Of a stretch of 64,000 nt of DNA, positions 1 to 8,708 are shown in pieces. The position numbers and the translations under genes were made by a program. The notes beneath the pieces are model-generated. The model was not told the DNA's origin. It did not search any database and saw only the letters and a list, made by a program, of their open reading frames with translations. The DNA is from Tardiphaga sp051811025 (GTDB lineage Bacteria > Pseudomonadota > Alphaproteobacteria > Rhizobiales > Xanthobacteraceae), in contig NZ_JBPWQE010000001.1 of the NCBI RefSeq assembly GCF_051811025.1, positions 124,001-188,000 on the forward strand, given 5' to 3'. The first letter of the stretch is position 1. Every line of letters begins with the position of its first letter.

Positions 1-2
1 TC

Positions 3-692
3 GCGGATGCCGTCAGCGCCAAGCAGGCGCAGGATGACGCGAAGATTGCCGAACTGGTTGCCAAGGGCACGCCGGTCGCGCAGCGACGTCCCGATATCGA
101 CGGCGGCATGAACCGCGTCTTCGCCTCCAAGTTGCCCGATGGCGCCACCGGCCTGTCGGATCCGGAGCCGCCGGGCGTGCAGACCGCCGCCTATTCGCGC
201 GCACCCGGCACTATTCCGCCGCACGTCAATCCGCCGAAGGCGACCGCTGCGGCGTCAACCTCCTATTCGGCCTCGCTGTTCGCGGCGTCGGAAGAACCCG
301 TCGTCGCCGCGCCCGCCACGCGCGTTGCTTCGGCCTCGTCGGATGGTGGCTTCTTCAGCAATCTCGCCAAGAAGGTCGGGATGGGCGGTTCAGAAACGAC
401 GGCCACCACCGCTTCACCGCCAGCGGCTCCCGTGCCGACACCGGCCGCGAAGCCGAAGGCTGCGACCGCTGCCAAACCCGCCCCGGCGCCCGCCGTCGTC
501 GCTGCACCGAAGCCGGCCGCTGCACCTGCGCCGGTCGTCGCGGCGACCCCACGTCCGCCGCTCAAGCCGACGCTGTCGGCCGAACCATCCGCGCCGGCCT
601 CCGGCGGCGGTGCCGGCACAGCCGCGCTGTCAGGCGCAGCCCCGGTCGTGTCCGCGAATTCGTTCTCGGATCGCTTCTCGGCGATGCGCTAA
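3..692 (+). CDS. C-terminal part of a protein cut by the window edge; possibly D-alanyl-D-alanine carboxypeptidase
   Basis: An open frame runs in from the left edge without a start codon and ends at a TAA at 690-692. The first ~35 visible residues (AKQAQDDAKIAELVAKG and following) are a short amphipathic stretch. The rest, about 190 residues, is an Ala/Pro/Lys/Val-rich low-complexity tail ending NSFSDRFSAMR, so no catalytic domain lies inside the window. The first stretch resembles the sequence that follows the catalytic domain in some rhizobial D-Ala-D-Ala carboxypeptidases (R-D-A-x-x-A-x-L-V pattern), but this is a weak inference. Any periplasmic or envelope protein with a disordered linker would look the same. 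It is certainly incomplete at its 5' end. Confidence 0.5.
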   Translation, partial: ADAVSAKQAQDDAKIAELVAKGTPVAQRRPDIDGGMNRVFASKLPDGATGLSDPEPPGVQTAAYSRAPGTIPPHVNPPKATAAASTSYSASLFAASEEPVVAAPATRVASASSDGGFFSNLAKKVGMGGSETTATTASPPAAPVPTPAAKPKAATAAKPAPAPAVVAAPKPAAAPAPVVAATPRPPLKPTLSAEPSAPASGGGAGTAALSGAAPVVSANSFSDRFSAMR

Positions 693-796
693 GCGCGCTC
701 GCTTTCCTCTCCTCGCTTATCCTTAGCTCGTGGAAAGTCGGCGGCTTTGTCGCCGGCTTATTTTCGTGCTGAAATCCCGGAATGTTGTCGTCTCTG

Positions 797-840
797 CTCC
801 CTTCCCCCTTTGCGGGGAAGGGTCGGGGATGGGGGTGCCA
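797..840 (+). repeat. Palindromic repeat R1 (family A), left flank of the DUF559 gene
   Basis: About 44 bases with a self-complementary core (CTTCCCCC, a short TTTG, GCGGGGAAG) followed by GGTCGGGGATGGGGGTGCC. The same sequence recurs inverted at 1207-1250 and direct at 1354-1400 with only one or two differences. This is the style of dispersed extragenic palindrome seen in Bradyrhizobium-group genomes. Confidence 0.85.
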
Positions 841-875
841 CAAGCGAAGGCCTATCGATCAGAAGGCCGATTCCG

Positions 876-1253
876 ATGGAAGATCGTCAAAGATACTTCG
901 CGCGCAAATTACGGGCCGAGCCCACCAATGCCGAGTGTGTTCTATGGCCGCGGCTTCGCCACGACATCGAACTCGCAGGTTCGCATTTCAGGCGCCAGGC
1001 TTTGATTGGTCCGTTCATCGTCGATTTTGCGAGTCGCAAGGCGAAGCTGGTCATCGAGTTGGATGGCGGTCAGCATGACTGGCAACGCGACGCTGATGCG
1101 AAGCGTACGGCGTATATCGAAGCCCGCGGCTATCGCGTGTTGCGCTTCTGGAATCACGATGTGTTGGAGAATATCGACGGCGTGCTTCAGGTCATCCAGA
1201 GCGTGGTGACCCCCATCCCCGACCCTTCCCCGCAAGGGGGAAGGGAGCGCTGA
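876..1253 (+). CDS. DUF559 domain (Vsr/very-short-patch-like) endonuclease-fold protein
   Basis: A 125-residue protein of the DUF559 family, a small PD-(D/E)XK-like fold related to Vsr repair endonucleases. Visible family motifs are LRHDIELAGSHFRRQ, then IGPFIVDFASRKAKLVIELD, with the acidic/His cluster ELDGGQH and the closing GYRVLRFWNHDVL. The ATG at 876 (MEDRQRYFARKL) is preferred: the frame stays open upstream, but that extension merely translates repeat R1. The last ~14 codons (TPIPDPSPQGGRER) are the translation of inverted repeat R2, so the stop lies inside the repeat. The biochemical role of DUF559 proteins is not settled; nuclease activity is inferred from the fold. It sits alone between the truncated upstream gene and secA. 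Confidence 0.85.
   Translation: MEDRQRYFARKLRAEPTNAECVLWPRLRHDIELAGSHFRRQALIGPFIVDFASRKAKLVIELDGGQHDWQRDADAKRTAYIEARGYRVLRFWNHDVLENIDGVLQVIQSVVTPIPDPSPQGGRER
1207..1250 (-). repeat. Palindromic repeat R2 (family A), inverted copy over the 3' end of the DUF559 gene
   Basis: The reverse complement of 1207-1250 reads almost identically to R1 at 797-840 (one-base indel in the C/T run). R1 and R2 therefore form an inverted pair bracketing the DUF559 gene. R2 supplies the final codons and stop of that gene. Confidence 0.85.
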
Positions 1254-1353
1254 GAGCAGCGCTTTTGTCTTAAGTGAAGAAGCAGTCTATCTGAGGCTTA
1301 GAGCTTGGCCGTGTGGGCTAAGTGTCGCCGTGTCTTGATAAAACTCCGCCGCC

Positions 1354-1400
1354 CCTTCTCCCTTCCCCCTTGCGGGGAAGGGTCGGGGATGGGGGGCGCC
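1354..1400 (+). repeat. Palindromic repeat R3 (family A), between DUF559 and secA
   Basis: Third copy of the family A element, same orientation as R1. It contains the hairpin core CTTCCCCCTTGCGGGGAAG. It lies about 55 bases beyond the secA stop codon on the side where secA transcription would end, so the hairpin could also serve as a 3' end signal for secA. No clean U-run follows it. Confidence 0.8.
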
Positions 1401-1454
1401 GCAGGCGATGAACTATCCGTTCAAATCAACAGCAGCCCCGCTCCCCACCTCAGC

Positions 1455-4304
1455 CTACGCATACCGCCCGTGGCAGTGCTTGAACTTCTTGCCGGAGCCG
1501 CATGGGCAGTCCTCGTTGCGGCCGACCTTGCCCCAGGTGTCCTGATTGTTCGGATCGCGGGCGACGGCGGGCTGCTGCTGGCCCATCGGTGCCAGCGCCG
1601 CATTGGCGAAGGCCATTTCGTCTTCGCCAGTGTTGTAGTCGAGCTTGTGGGCTTCCATGACAGGCAGTTCGGGCTGCACGTCCGGCGGCACGATTTCGAC
1701 GCGCATCAATTGTGCGGTGACGGCTTCGCGCAAATTGGAGATCATGGCCTCGAACAGGTTGAAGGCTTCCGCCTTGTATTCCTGCAGCGGATCGCGCTGG
1801 CCATAGCCGCGCAGGCCGATCACCTGACGCAGGTGATCCAGCATCACCAGATGCTCGCGCCACAGGTGATCCAGCGTCTGCAGCAGGATCGTCTTCTCGA
1901 CGTAACGCATCACGTCGGGGCCCCACTGGGCGACCTTCGCAGCCATGTGCTCGTCGGCCTTCTGCTCGATACGGTTGAGCAGCTCTTCGTCGGCGATGCC
2001 TTCTTCCTTGGCCCATTCGTCGACAGGAAGATCGAGGTCGAGCACGCGCTTGAGCTCTTCCTTCAGGCCGGCCACGTCCCACTGCTCGGCATACTGGTTT
2101 TCCGGCACGTGTTTGGTGACGAGGTCCTCGACGAAAGCGCGGCGCATATCGTTGACGGTCTCGGCGACGCTGTCGTTCTGCATCAGATCGACGCGCTGTT
2201 CGAAGATCACCTTGCGTTGGTCGTTCTGCACGTCGTCATATTTCAGCAGGTTCTTGCGGATGTCGAAGTTGCGTGCCTCGACCTTCTGCTGGGCTTTCTC
2301 GAGCGCCTTGTTGATCCACGGATGGATGATCGCTTCGCCTTCCTTCAGGCCAAGGCGCGTCAGCATCGTATCCAAACGATCCGAGCCAAAGATGCGCATC
2401 AGATCGTCTTCCAGCGACAGGAAGAACTTGGAGCGACCGGGGTCACCCTGACGGCCGGAGCGGCCGCGGAGCTGGTTGTCGATGCGGCGTGACTCGTGGC
2501 GCTCGGAGCCCATGATGTAGAGGCCGCCAGGCTTCTCGACGGTCTTGGCCGGCTTGCTGCCCTTGGCGGGCTCGATTTCGACCACTTCCTTGGCGTTCAG
2601 CACGATCTCACGGAACCGCTCGATCTCGGCCTTGATCTCGGCGATCTTGGCGGCCTTCTCGGCCTCGTCGGCGATCTCGGCCGTCTCGATCTGCGCGCGC
2701 ATCTCGACCGAGCCGCCGAGTTTGATGTCGGTGCCGCGGCCGGCCATGTTGGTGGCGATGGTGATGGCGCCGGGGACGCCGGCTTCGGCGACGATATAGG
2801 CTTCCTGCTCGTGGAAGCGTGCATTCAGCACCGCGAACAGTTTCGCCGGCTTGCCGGAACGCGCGGCCGCATAGAGCTTGTCCATCGCCTTCGGCTTGGT
2901 GAAGTCGATCAGCTTGTAGCCGTTCTTGAGCAGATACTCGCCAAGCACTTCCGATTTTTCGATCGACGCGGTGCCGACCAGCACCGGCTGCATGCGCTTG
3001 TTGGCACGCTCGATCTCGGCGAGGATGGCGGCGTGCTTCTCGTCCTGGGTGCGATAGACCTCGTCGTCCTCATCCATGCGGCCGATGCCGACATTGGTGG
3101 GCACTTCGACGACTTCGAGCTTGTAGATGTCGAACAGTTCGTCCGCTTCGGTCAGCGCGGTACCGGTCATGCCGGCCAGCTTCTTGTACATGCGGAAATA
3201 GTTCTGGAAGGTGATCGAGGCCAGCGTCTGGTTTTCCGGCTGGACCGTGACGTGTTCTTTGGCTTCCAGCGCCTGGTGCAGGCCCTCAGAATAGCGGCGG
3301 CCCTGCATCATGCGGCCGGTGAACTCGTCGATGATAATCACCTCGTCGTCGCGGACGATGTAGTCCTTGTCGCGGTTGAACAGCGAGTGGGCGCGCAGCG
3401 CCTGATTGATGTGATGCACGACGGAGACGTTCTCGACGTCATACAGCGTCTCGCCCTTGAGCTGGCCGGCATCGCGCAGCAGGGTTTCGATCTTCTCCAT
3501 GCCGGCTTCGGTCAGCGTCACGGTGCGCTGCTTCTCGTCGACTTCGAAGTCGATGACCTTTTCAAGCTTGGGCAGGAAGGTGTCGATGGTGTTGTAGAAT
3601 TCCGAGCGATCGTCCAGTGGGCCGGAAATGATCAACGGCGTGCGCGCTTCGTCGATCAGGATCGAATCGACTTCGTCGACGATGGCATAGAAGTGCTTGC
3701 GCTGGACCATATCCTCCAGCCGGTACTTCATGTTGTCGCGCAGATAATCGAAGCCGTATTCGTTGTTGGTGCCGTAGGTGATGTCGCAGGCATATGCCGC
3801 CTGGCGCTCGGCATCGTCGAGGCCGTGAACGATCACGCCGGTAGTGAGGCCCAGGAACGAGTAGATCTGCCCCATCCAGCCGCTGTCGCGCTTGGCGAGG
3901 TAGTCGTTGACGGTCACGACATGCACGCCCTGGCCGGCGAGCGCGTTGAGATAGACGGCGAGGGTGGCGACCAGCGTCTTGCCTTCGCCGGTCTTCATCT
4001 CGGCGATGTCGCCCTCATGCAGCACCATGCCGCCGATCAGCTGCACGTCGAAGTGACGCTGGCCGAGGGTGCGCTTGGCGGCTTCGCGGACGGTGGCGAA
4101 AGCGGGAACGAGGAGATCGTCGAGGGTCTTACCGGCCTCTAACTGCGCCTTGAACTCGGCGGTGCGCGCTTTGAGCGCATCGTCTGACAGCGCCGCGACC
4201 TCAGGTTCCAGCGCGTTGATCGCGGCAACACGCGATTGATATCCCTTGACGCGGCGGTCGTTGGCAGAGCCGAAGAACTTGCGGGCGAGCGCGCCGATCA
4301 TCAC
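1455..4304 (-). CDS. secA: Preprotein translocase ATPase SecA
   Basis: Motor ATPase of the Sec export pathway; it pushes unfolded preproteins through SecYEG at the inner membrane. The protein is 949 residues, normal for alphaproteobacteria. Walker A MKTGEGKT is near residue 105, the DEAD-type Walker B region (AIVDEVDSILIDEART) near 210, the second motor domain follows at ~430-640, and the C-terminus carries the zinc-binding SEC-C motif CPCGSGKKFKHC, which serves SecB/lipid binding. Two adjacent Met codons are possible starts (4304 or 4301); MIGALARKFF is the usual beginning. It is transcribed away from the ppiC-type chaperone gene, so two export functions share one intergenic region. Confidence 0.98.
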   Translation of the reverse strand: MMIGALARKFFGSANDRRVKGYQSRVAAINALEPEVAALSDDALKARTAEFKAQLEAGKTLDDLLVPAFATVREAAKRTLGQRHFDVQLIGGMVLHEGDIAEMKTGEGKTLVATLAVYLNALAGQGVHVVTVNDYLAKRDSGWMGQIYSFLGLTTGVIVHGLDDAERQAAYACDITYGTNNEYGFDYLRDNMKYRLEDMVQRKHFYAIVDEVDSILIDEARTPLIISGPLDDRSEFYNTIDTFLPKLEKVIDFEVDEKQRTVTLTEAGMEKIETLLRDAGQLKGETLYDVENVSVVHHINQALRAHSLFNRDKDYIVRDDEVIIIDEFTGRMMQGRRYSEGLHQALEAKEHVTVQPENQTLASITFQNYFRMYKKLAGMTGTALTEADELFDIYKLEVVEVPTNVGIGRMDEDDEVYRTQDEKHAAILAEIERANKRMQPVLVGTASIEKSEVLGEYLLKNGYKLIDFTKPKAMDKLYAAARSGKPAKLFAVLNARFHEQEAYIVAEAGVPGAITIATNMAGRGTDIKLGGSVEMRAQIETAEIADEAEKAAKIAEIKAEIERFREIVLNAKEVVEIEPAKGSKPAKTVEKPGGLYIMGSERHESRRIDNQLRGRSGRQGDPGRSKFFLSLEDDLMRIFGSDRLDTMLTRLGLKEGEAIIHPWINKALEKAQQKVEARNFDIRKNLLKYDDVQNDQRKVIFEQRVDLMQNDSVAETVNDMRRAFVEDLVTKHVPENQYAEQWDVAGLKEELKRVLDLDLPVDEWAKEEGIADEELLNRIEQKADEHMAAKVAQWGPDVMRYVEKTILLQTLDHLWREHLVMLDHLRQVIGLRGYGQRDPLQEYKAEAFNLFEAMISNLREAVTAQLMRVEIVPPDVQPELPVMEAHKLDYNTGEDEMAFANAALAPMGQQQPAVARDPNNQDTWGKVGRNEDCPCGSGKKFKHCHGRYA

Positions 4305-4669
4305 GAAATCCTGTCTTTAGCAATGCGGCCCGAAGGCCGTGGAATGGTGCAGCGGTCGCCCAGCCTCGTCATATCCAAAGTCTGTGGCGGATTGCTGTCT
4401 GGACCCCGGTGCGGAGCGCCAAAAAAGCAAGACCCCGGGAGATGAGTGGGAGCAGGGCAATCAGGGGTTCAATGACCACGGCGCGGCCGAAATCGCGCCT
4501 TCGCCACCGGCCCGGTCGGGGAGAGATATGGCCCGTATGGGGGGTTGTCAACGGCGCGAACCTCTCAAGGATTTCATCATTTTGACAGAGTTTTCGCGTT
4601 GCCAAGACGGTACGTTTGGGAGAGTGTCCGCCGTCCCCAACAGGCTCTTATCCGAGATAAGGATTTTCC
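4305..4669. other. Intergenic region between divergent secA and ppiC-type genes
   Basis: This 365-base gap must hold the promoters of both divergent genes. A TTGACA hexamer at 4582-4587 faces the chaperone gene, but no convincing -10 follows at standard spacing, so I do not call the promoter. I see no RNA gene or further ORF here. Confidence 0.5.
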
Positions 4670-5608
4670 ATGACCTTCGTATCGCCCGCTCTTAAGCCGG
4701 GCCTGCGCCCGGGCCGCACCCTGGCTGCCCTGACTGGCGCCGTTGCGGTAGCCTTCCTGACCAGTTTCCCGGTTTACGCGCAGGACGCCAATCCGGTCCT
4801 CGCCAAGGTCAACGGCCAGGAAATCCGCCAGAGCGACGTCACCATTGCTGAGGAAGAACTCGGCCCGAGCCTTGCCCAGATGGATCCCGCGACCCGGAAG
4901 GACAATGTGTTGTCGTTCCTTATCGATATGAAGATCGTCGCCAAGGCGGCCGAGGACAAGAAGATCGCCGACCGCGACGACTTCAAGTCCAAGCTGGCCT
5001 TCGCCCGTAATCGTCTGCTGATGGACAACCTGCTGGCCGTCGAGGGCAAGGAAGCCCTGACCGACGACAACATGAAGAAGGTCTATGAGGACGCGGCCAA
5101 GCAGATCACCGGCGAAGCCGAAGTCCATGCCCGCCACATCCTGGTGGAGAGCGAGGCCGAGGCCAGGACGGTTGCCGACGAGCTGAAGAAGGGCGCCGAT
5201 TTCGCCGAGCTCGCCAAGAAGAAGTCGAAGGATCCGGGCGCAGCCGACGGCGGCGATCTCGGTTTCTTCACCAAAGACCAGATGGTGCCGGAATTCTCCG
5301 CCGTTGCCTTCGCGCTGGAGTCGGGCAAGATTTCGGACCCGGTGAAGTCGCAGTTCGGCTGGCACATCATCAAGGTCGAGGAAAAGCGCAACCGCAAGGC
5401 GCCGGAATTCGAGCAGGTGAAGCCGCAGATCGAGCAGTACGTGGTGCGCAAGGCGCAGGCCGACTACGTCACGAAGCTGCGTGAAGGTGCCAAGGTCGAG
5501 CGACTGGATCAGGCTGCTGCGAAGCCCGCGGACGCTGCTCCGGCAGCACCCGCCGCCAAAGACGCGCCGAAGCCGGCCGACAGCAAGATGGCCCCGGCCA
5601 AGAAGTAA
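4670..5608 (+). CDS. Periplasmic peptidyl-prolyl cis-trans isomerase, PpiC/parvulin type
   Basis: A 312-residue exported folding factor. An N-terminal signal peptide with an Ala-rich hydrophobic core ends VYAQ-DAN near residue 38. A SurA/PrsA-like helical N-domain follows, then a parvulin rotamase domain at roughly residues 140-240 with the family marks HARHILVESE, GADFAELAKKKS, GGDLGFFTKDQMVPEF and FGWHIIKVE. The tail is Ala/Pro/Lys-rich and probably disordered. It catalyses proline isomerisation and chaperones outer-membrane or periplasmic proteins after Sec export, which fits its position divergent from secA. The ATG at 4670 gives a correct signal peptide. A strong terminator follows. Confidence 0.93.
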   Translation: MTFVSPALKPGLRPGRTLAALTGAVAVAFLTSFPVYAQDANPVLAKVNGQEIRQSDVTIAEEELGPSLAQMDPATRKDNVLSFLIDMKIVAKAAEDKKIADRDDFKSKLAFARNRLLMDNLLAVEGKEALTDDNMKKVYEDAAKQITGEAEVHARHILVESEAEARTVADELKKGADFAELAKKKSKDPGAADGGDLGFFTKDQMVPEFSAVAFALESGKISDPVKSQFGWHIIKVEEKRNRKAPEFEQVKPQIEQYVVRKAQADYVTKLREGAKVERLDQAAAKPADAAPAAPAAKDAPKPADSKMAPAKK

Positions 5609-5620
5609 TTCGGGAATTGA

Positions 5621-5655
5621 AAAGCCCGCCCTCTTTCGAGAGGGCGGGCTTTTTG
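5621..5655 (+). terminator. Rho-independent terminator after the PPIase gene
   Basis: A perfect GC-rich stem (AAGCCCGCCCTCT / AGAGGGCGGGCTT) with a TTCG loop is followed by a T-run, 13 bases after the stop codon. Confidence 0.92.
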
Positions 5656-5720
5656 CTGCCTGCAATACATACGCCGTCATGGCCGGGCTTGGCAGACAAT
5701 CCCCGGCCTAGCCGCAACGC

Positions 5721-6527
5721 TTATGCTGGCACTTTCACCCGATAGCGCGGCGCCGGCTTCGAATGACCAAACTTCGCCGATAGCGCGCGACGATCCGCCT
5801 CAAATCTGGTCCAGTCCTCGCCATTCTGCAGGCCGGGAATGGTAATGAGTTCGCCCTGGTCGAGACCGGCTAGCGCAGCATCCACCATGTCGTTCACATG
5901 CATCACGATGGCCTGGTCCATGTTCTGGTGCGGGAAGCCCGCGATATCCCAGAACTCGGTGGCCGTGGCTCCGGGCAACACGGCCTGCACGCGGATGCCC
6001 TTATCGGCCAACTCATGCACCAGCGAATGGCTGAAGCTGAGCACATAGGCTTTGCTGGCTCCATACACGCCGTTGAGGATTTCGACGCCGACGCCGACGA
6101 TCGACGAGATATTGATGATCGTGCCATTGTTGCGCGCAACGAAGCCGGGCACAGCGGCGTAAGTCAGCCGTGTCAGCGCGGTGACGTTCAGCGTGATCAT
6201 GTCTTCCATTTTGTCGACGTCGGCATTGAGCAACGGTGCCACCGCGCCGACGCCAGCATTGTTGACCAGCATCGTGATGCTCTTGTCGTCGCGCAGTACA
6301 GCTTCGACCTTGGCGAGATCGGCCTTGTCGCCGAGGTCGGCGGCGAGCGTGCGGATCGATCGCCCGGTTTCGCCGGTCAGTCGCTTGGCCAAAGCTGCCA
6401 GGCGGTCCCGGTTCCGTGCCACCAGAATGAGATCATAGCCGCGCTTGGCCAGCCGATCCGCATAGACGGCGCCAATGCCCGTCGAAGCGCCCGTAATCAG
6501 TGCCGTGCCCTGATGTGAAACAGTCAT
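5721..6527 (-). CDS. SDR family NAD(P)-dependent oxidoreductase
   Basis: A classical short-chain dehydrogenase/reductase of 268 residues. The cofactor motif TGASTGIG is near residue 12, NNAGVG near 87, the catalytic Ser lies in NISSIVG, and the active-site motif YGASK (YxxxK) is intact. The start at 6527 is chosen because AGGAGAACGACA precedes ATG; the open frame continues upstream without an SD. Substrate unknown. The gene is divergent from a GlxA-type regulator about 120 bases away, which may control it. Confidence 0.9.
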   Translation of the reverse strand: MTVSHQGTALITGASTGIGAVYADRLAKRGYDLILVARNRDRLAALAKRLTGETGRSIRTLAADLGDKADLAKVEAVLRDDKSITMLVNNAGVGAVAPLLNADVDKMEDMITLNVTALTRLTYAAVPGFVARNNGTIINISSIVGVGVEILNGVYGASKAYVLSFSHSLVHELADKGIRVQAVLPGATATEFWDIAGFPHQNMDQAIVMHVNDMVDAALAGLDQGELITIPGLQNGEDWTRFEADRRALSAKFGHSKPAPRYRVKVPA

Positions 6528-6649
6528 TGTCGTTCTCCTGAATGTTCTCGGCCGCAGCGGCCGTGTCAGGAAACCTAGTCTTGCGTAGCAATGTCTCAAA
6601 TGTCATATAAGCGGCGTTTTAGGACGCATTGTCCTGCGGGAGCGAGCAC

Positions 6650-7594
6650 ATGCAGCGCGTCGGTTTGGTTGTATCGCCCGGCTGTTCGCCGATCAGCTTT
6701 GCGGCACTGTCGGTGTTCGAACTGGCCAACGTCTTCATCGATCCGCCGCCCTATGACCTGCGCATTCTGTCGGAGAAGGGCGGTGCGGTCGGCATGTCGC
6801 TGGGCATGAGTGTGACCACCGAAGCATTCGATGACGCGGCCTACGATACGCTGATCGTCGGCGGCGGACTCACGGTCGAGACGCCGCCTCCCGGATTGGT
6901 CGACTTCATGCGAGAGGCGCCGGAACGCGCGCGTCGGGTTGCCGCGATTTGCGTCGGGGCCTTCGTGCTCGCCGAAGCGAGTGTGCTCGATGGTCGGCGG
7001 GCCACCACGCACTGGGCCTATGCCCGCGACATGCAGAAACAGTATCCGAAAGTGAAGGTCGAGGAGGATCGCATCTTCATCTGCGACGATGCGGTGTGGA
7101 CCTCTGCCGGCATGACAGCGGGCATCGATTTGGCGCTCGCTCTGGTCGAAGCCGATCTCGGCACTGATATGGCGCGCAACATTGCACGCAAAATGGTGAT
7201 GTATCATCGCCGTGCGGGCGGTCAGTCGCAGTTCTCGGCGTTGCTTGAACTGTCGCCAAAATCGGATCGCATCCAGAATGCACTCGCATTTGCCCGGGAT
7301 AATCTGCAGAAGCCGCTAACGGTGAATGATCTCGCCGATGCCGCCAGTCTCAGCCCGCGCCAGTTCAGCCGCGCCTTTCATGCCGAGACCGGCCAATCAC
7401 CCGCCAAGGCGATCGAGCACCTGCGATTGGAGGCCGCGCGGCTGATGATGGAACAGAGCCGGCATCCGATCGATACCGTCGCGCAGCAGACCGGGTTTGC
7501 CGATCGTGACCGCATGCGCCGCGCGTTTCTACGCGCCTACGGGCAGCCGCCGCAGGTGATCCGCCGCAATGCGCGATCGCCAATGGATGCGTGA
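6650..7594 (+). CDS. GlxA family transcriptional regulator (DJ-1/PfpI domain plus AraC HTH)
   Basis: A two-domain regulator of 314 residues. The N-terminal half is a DJ-1/PfpI amidotransferase-like domain with the nucleophile-elbow cysteine in AAICVGAFVLAEA. The C-terminal ~100 residues form a double helix-turn-helix AraC/XylS DNA-binding domain (LTVNDLADAASLSPRQFSRA, then IDTVAQQTGFADRDRMRRAF). The ATG at 6650 follows GCGGGAGCG. GlxA-type proteins commonly control neighbouring catabolic genes, and the divergently transcribed SDR is the obvious candidate target. The ligand is unknown. It converges on accA with a 12-base gap. Confidence 0.93.
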   Translation: MQRVGLVVSPGCSPISFAALSVFELANVFIDPPPYDLRILSEKGGAVGMSLGMSVTTEAFDDAAYDTLIVGGGLTVETPPPGLVDFMREAPERARRVAAICVGAFVLAEASVLDGRRATTHWAYARDMQKQYPKVKVEEDRIFICDDAVWTSAGMTAGIDLALALVEADLGTDMARNIARKMVMYHRRAGGQSQFSALLELSPKSDRIQNALAFARDNLQKPLTVNDLADAASLSPRQFSRAFHAETGQSPAKAIEHLRLEAARLMMEQSRHPIDTVAQQTGFADRDRMRRAFLRAYGQPPQVIRRNARSPMDA

Positions 7595-7606
7595 GATAAG
7601 TGCCTA

Positions 7607-8569
7607 TCAGCCGATCTTGCGGCCGATATCCAGAAACTTCTGACGGCGCTGTTGGCGGATGGTGGCCGCATCCATGCCGCGCATGTCGTTGAAGGCCTGG
7701 GCGATGGCGTCGCCGGTGGTGGCGATCATGGCGGCGGGGTCGCGGTGGGCGCCGCCGGGCGGCTCTTTGAGAATGGAATCGATCACGCCGAAACGCAGCA
7801 GATCCTGCGCGGTGATCTTCATGTTGGTCGCGGCTTCCTGTGCTTTCGAGCTGTCGCGCCACAGGATCGACGATGCGGCTTCCGGCGAGATCACGCTGTA
7901 GATCGCGTGCTCCAGCATCAGCACCTTGTTGGCGGTGGCAATCGCGATCGCGCCGCCCGAGCCGCCTTCGCCGATGATCACGGCGACATTGGCGACGCCT
8001 AGGCCCAAACAGGCATCGGTCGAGCGCGCAATGGCTTCAGCTTGGCCGCGCTCTTCGGCGCCGATGCCCGGATAGGCGCCGGCGGTGTCGACCAGCGACA
8101 GCACGGGAATGTTGAAACGGTCGGCCATCTCCATCAAGCGCACCGCCTTGCGGTAGCCCTCGGGGCGGGCCATGCCGAAATTATGCTTGAGCCGGCTTTC
8201 GGTGGTGTTGCCCTTTTCCTGGCCGAGCACGCAGACGCTCTCGCCGCGGAAACGGCCGAAGCCGGCCACCAGCGCTTCGTCTTCGCCGAACTTGCGATCG
8301 CCGGCGAGCGGCGTGAATTCGGTGATCAGCGCTTCCACGTAATTCATGCAATGCGGGCGCTGCGGATGCCGCGCGACCTGGGTCTTCTGCCACGGCGTCA
8401 GGTTCGCATAGAGCTCGTGCAGCGCCGCGACGGCCTTGTCCTCGATGCGCACGATCTCTTCGCCGATGTCGCTGCCGCTGGCAGCCAGCGTGCGCAATTC
8501 ATCGATCTTGGAATCAAGCTCGGCGACGGGCTTTTCGAAGTCGAGATAGCTGCGCATGGGTTCGGACAT
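7607..8569 (-). CDS. accA: Acetyl-CoA carboxylase carboxyltransferase subunit alpha
   Basis: Alpha half of the carboxyltransferase that moves the carboxyl group from biotin-BCCP to acetyl-CoA, forming malonyl-CoA for fatty acid synthesis. It is 320 residues, typical length. It begins MSEPMRSYLDFEKP and carries the family signatures GDRKFGEDEALVAGFGRF, GRPEGYRKA-like (ARPEGYRKAVRLM) and DTAGAYPGIGAEERGQAEAI. As in many bacteria it is a single gene away from accD. A 14-bp palindrome sits about 120 bases upstream of the start. Confidence 0.98.
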   Translation of the reverse strand: MSEPMRSYLDFEKPVAELDSKIDELRTLAASGSDIGEEIVRIEDKAVAALHELYANLTPWQKTQVARHPQRPHCMNYVEALITEFTPLAGDRKFGEDEALVAGFGRFRGESVCVLGQEKGNTTESRLKHNFGMARPEGYRKAVRLMEMADRFNIPVLSLVDTAGAYPGIGAEERGQAEAIARSTDACLGLGVANVAVIIGEGGSGGAIAIATANKVLMLEHAIYSVISPEAASSILWRDSSKAQEAATNMKITAQDLLRFGVIDSILKEPPGGAHRDPAAMIATTGDAIAQAFNDMRGMDAATIRQQRRQKFLDIGRKIG

Positions 8570-8687
8570 TCACTGGATATGGGGAGGACGGTCGGCGGGC
8601 GAAACTGCCGGTGCAGGCTTTTCAAGTCAATCGGGGCTGCAAGTCAAGCCGCGACGGCGTCATTTACTCTGAAAAATCAAAGAGATG

Positions 8688-8701
8688 TTTCAACGTTGAA
8701 A
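8688..8701. promoter_or_regulatory. Perfect 14-bp palindrome, candidate operator upstream of accA
   Basis: TTTCAACGTTGAAA is an exact palindrome in the 139-base gap between the accA start (8569) and the dedA-type stop (8709). Its size and A/T-flanked symmetry resemble operators of dimeric MarR-type repressors. Which protein binds, and whether it controls accA, is not visible. Confidence 0.4.
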
Positions 8702-8708
8702 TGCCTTT

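Noticed and set aside
2496..4142. Open frame of 548 codons on the plus strand opposite secA
   Set aside because: It is the antisense shadow of a highly conserved secA in high-GC codon usage. It has no family motifs, and its repeated acidic/hydrophobic pattern comes from the opposite codons.
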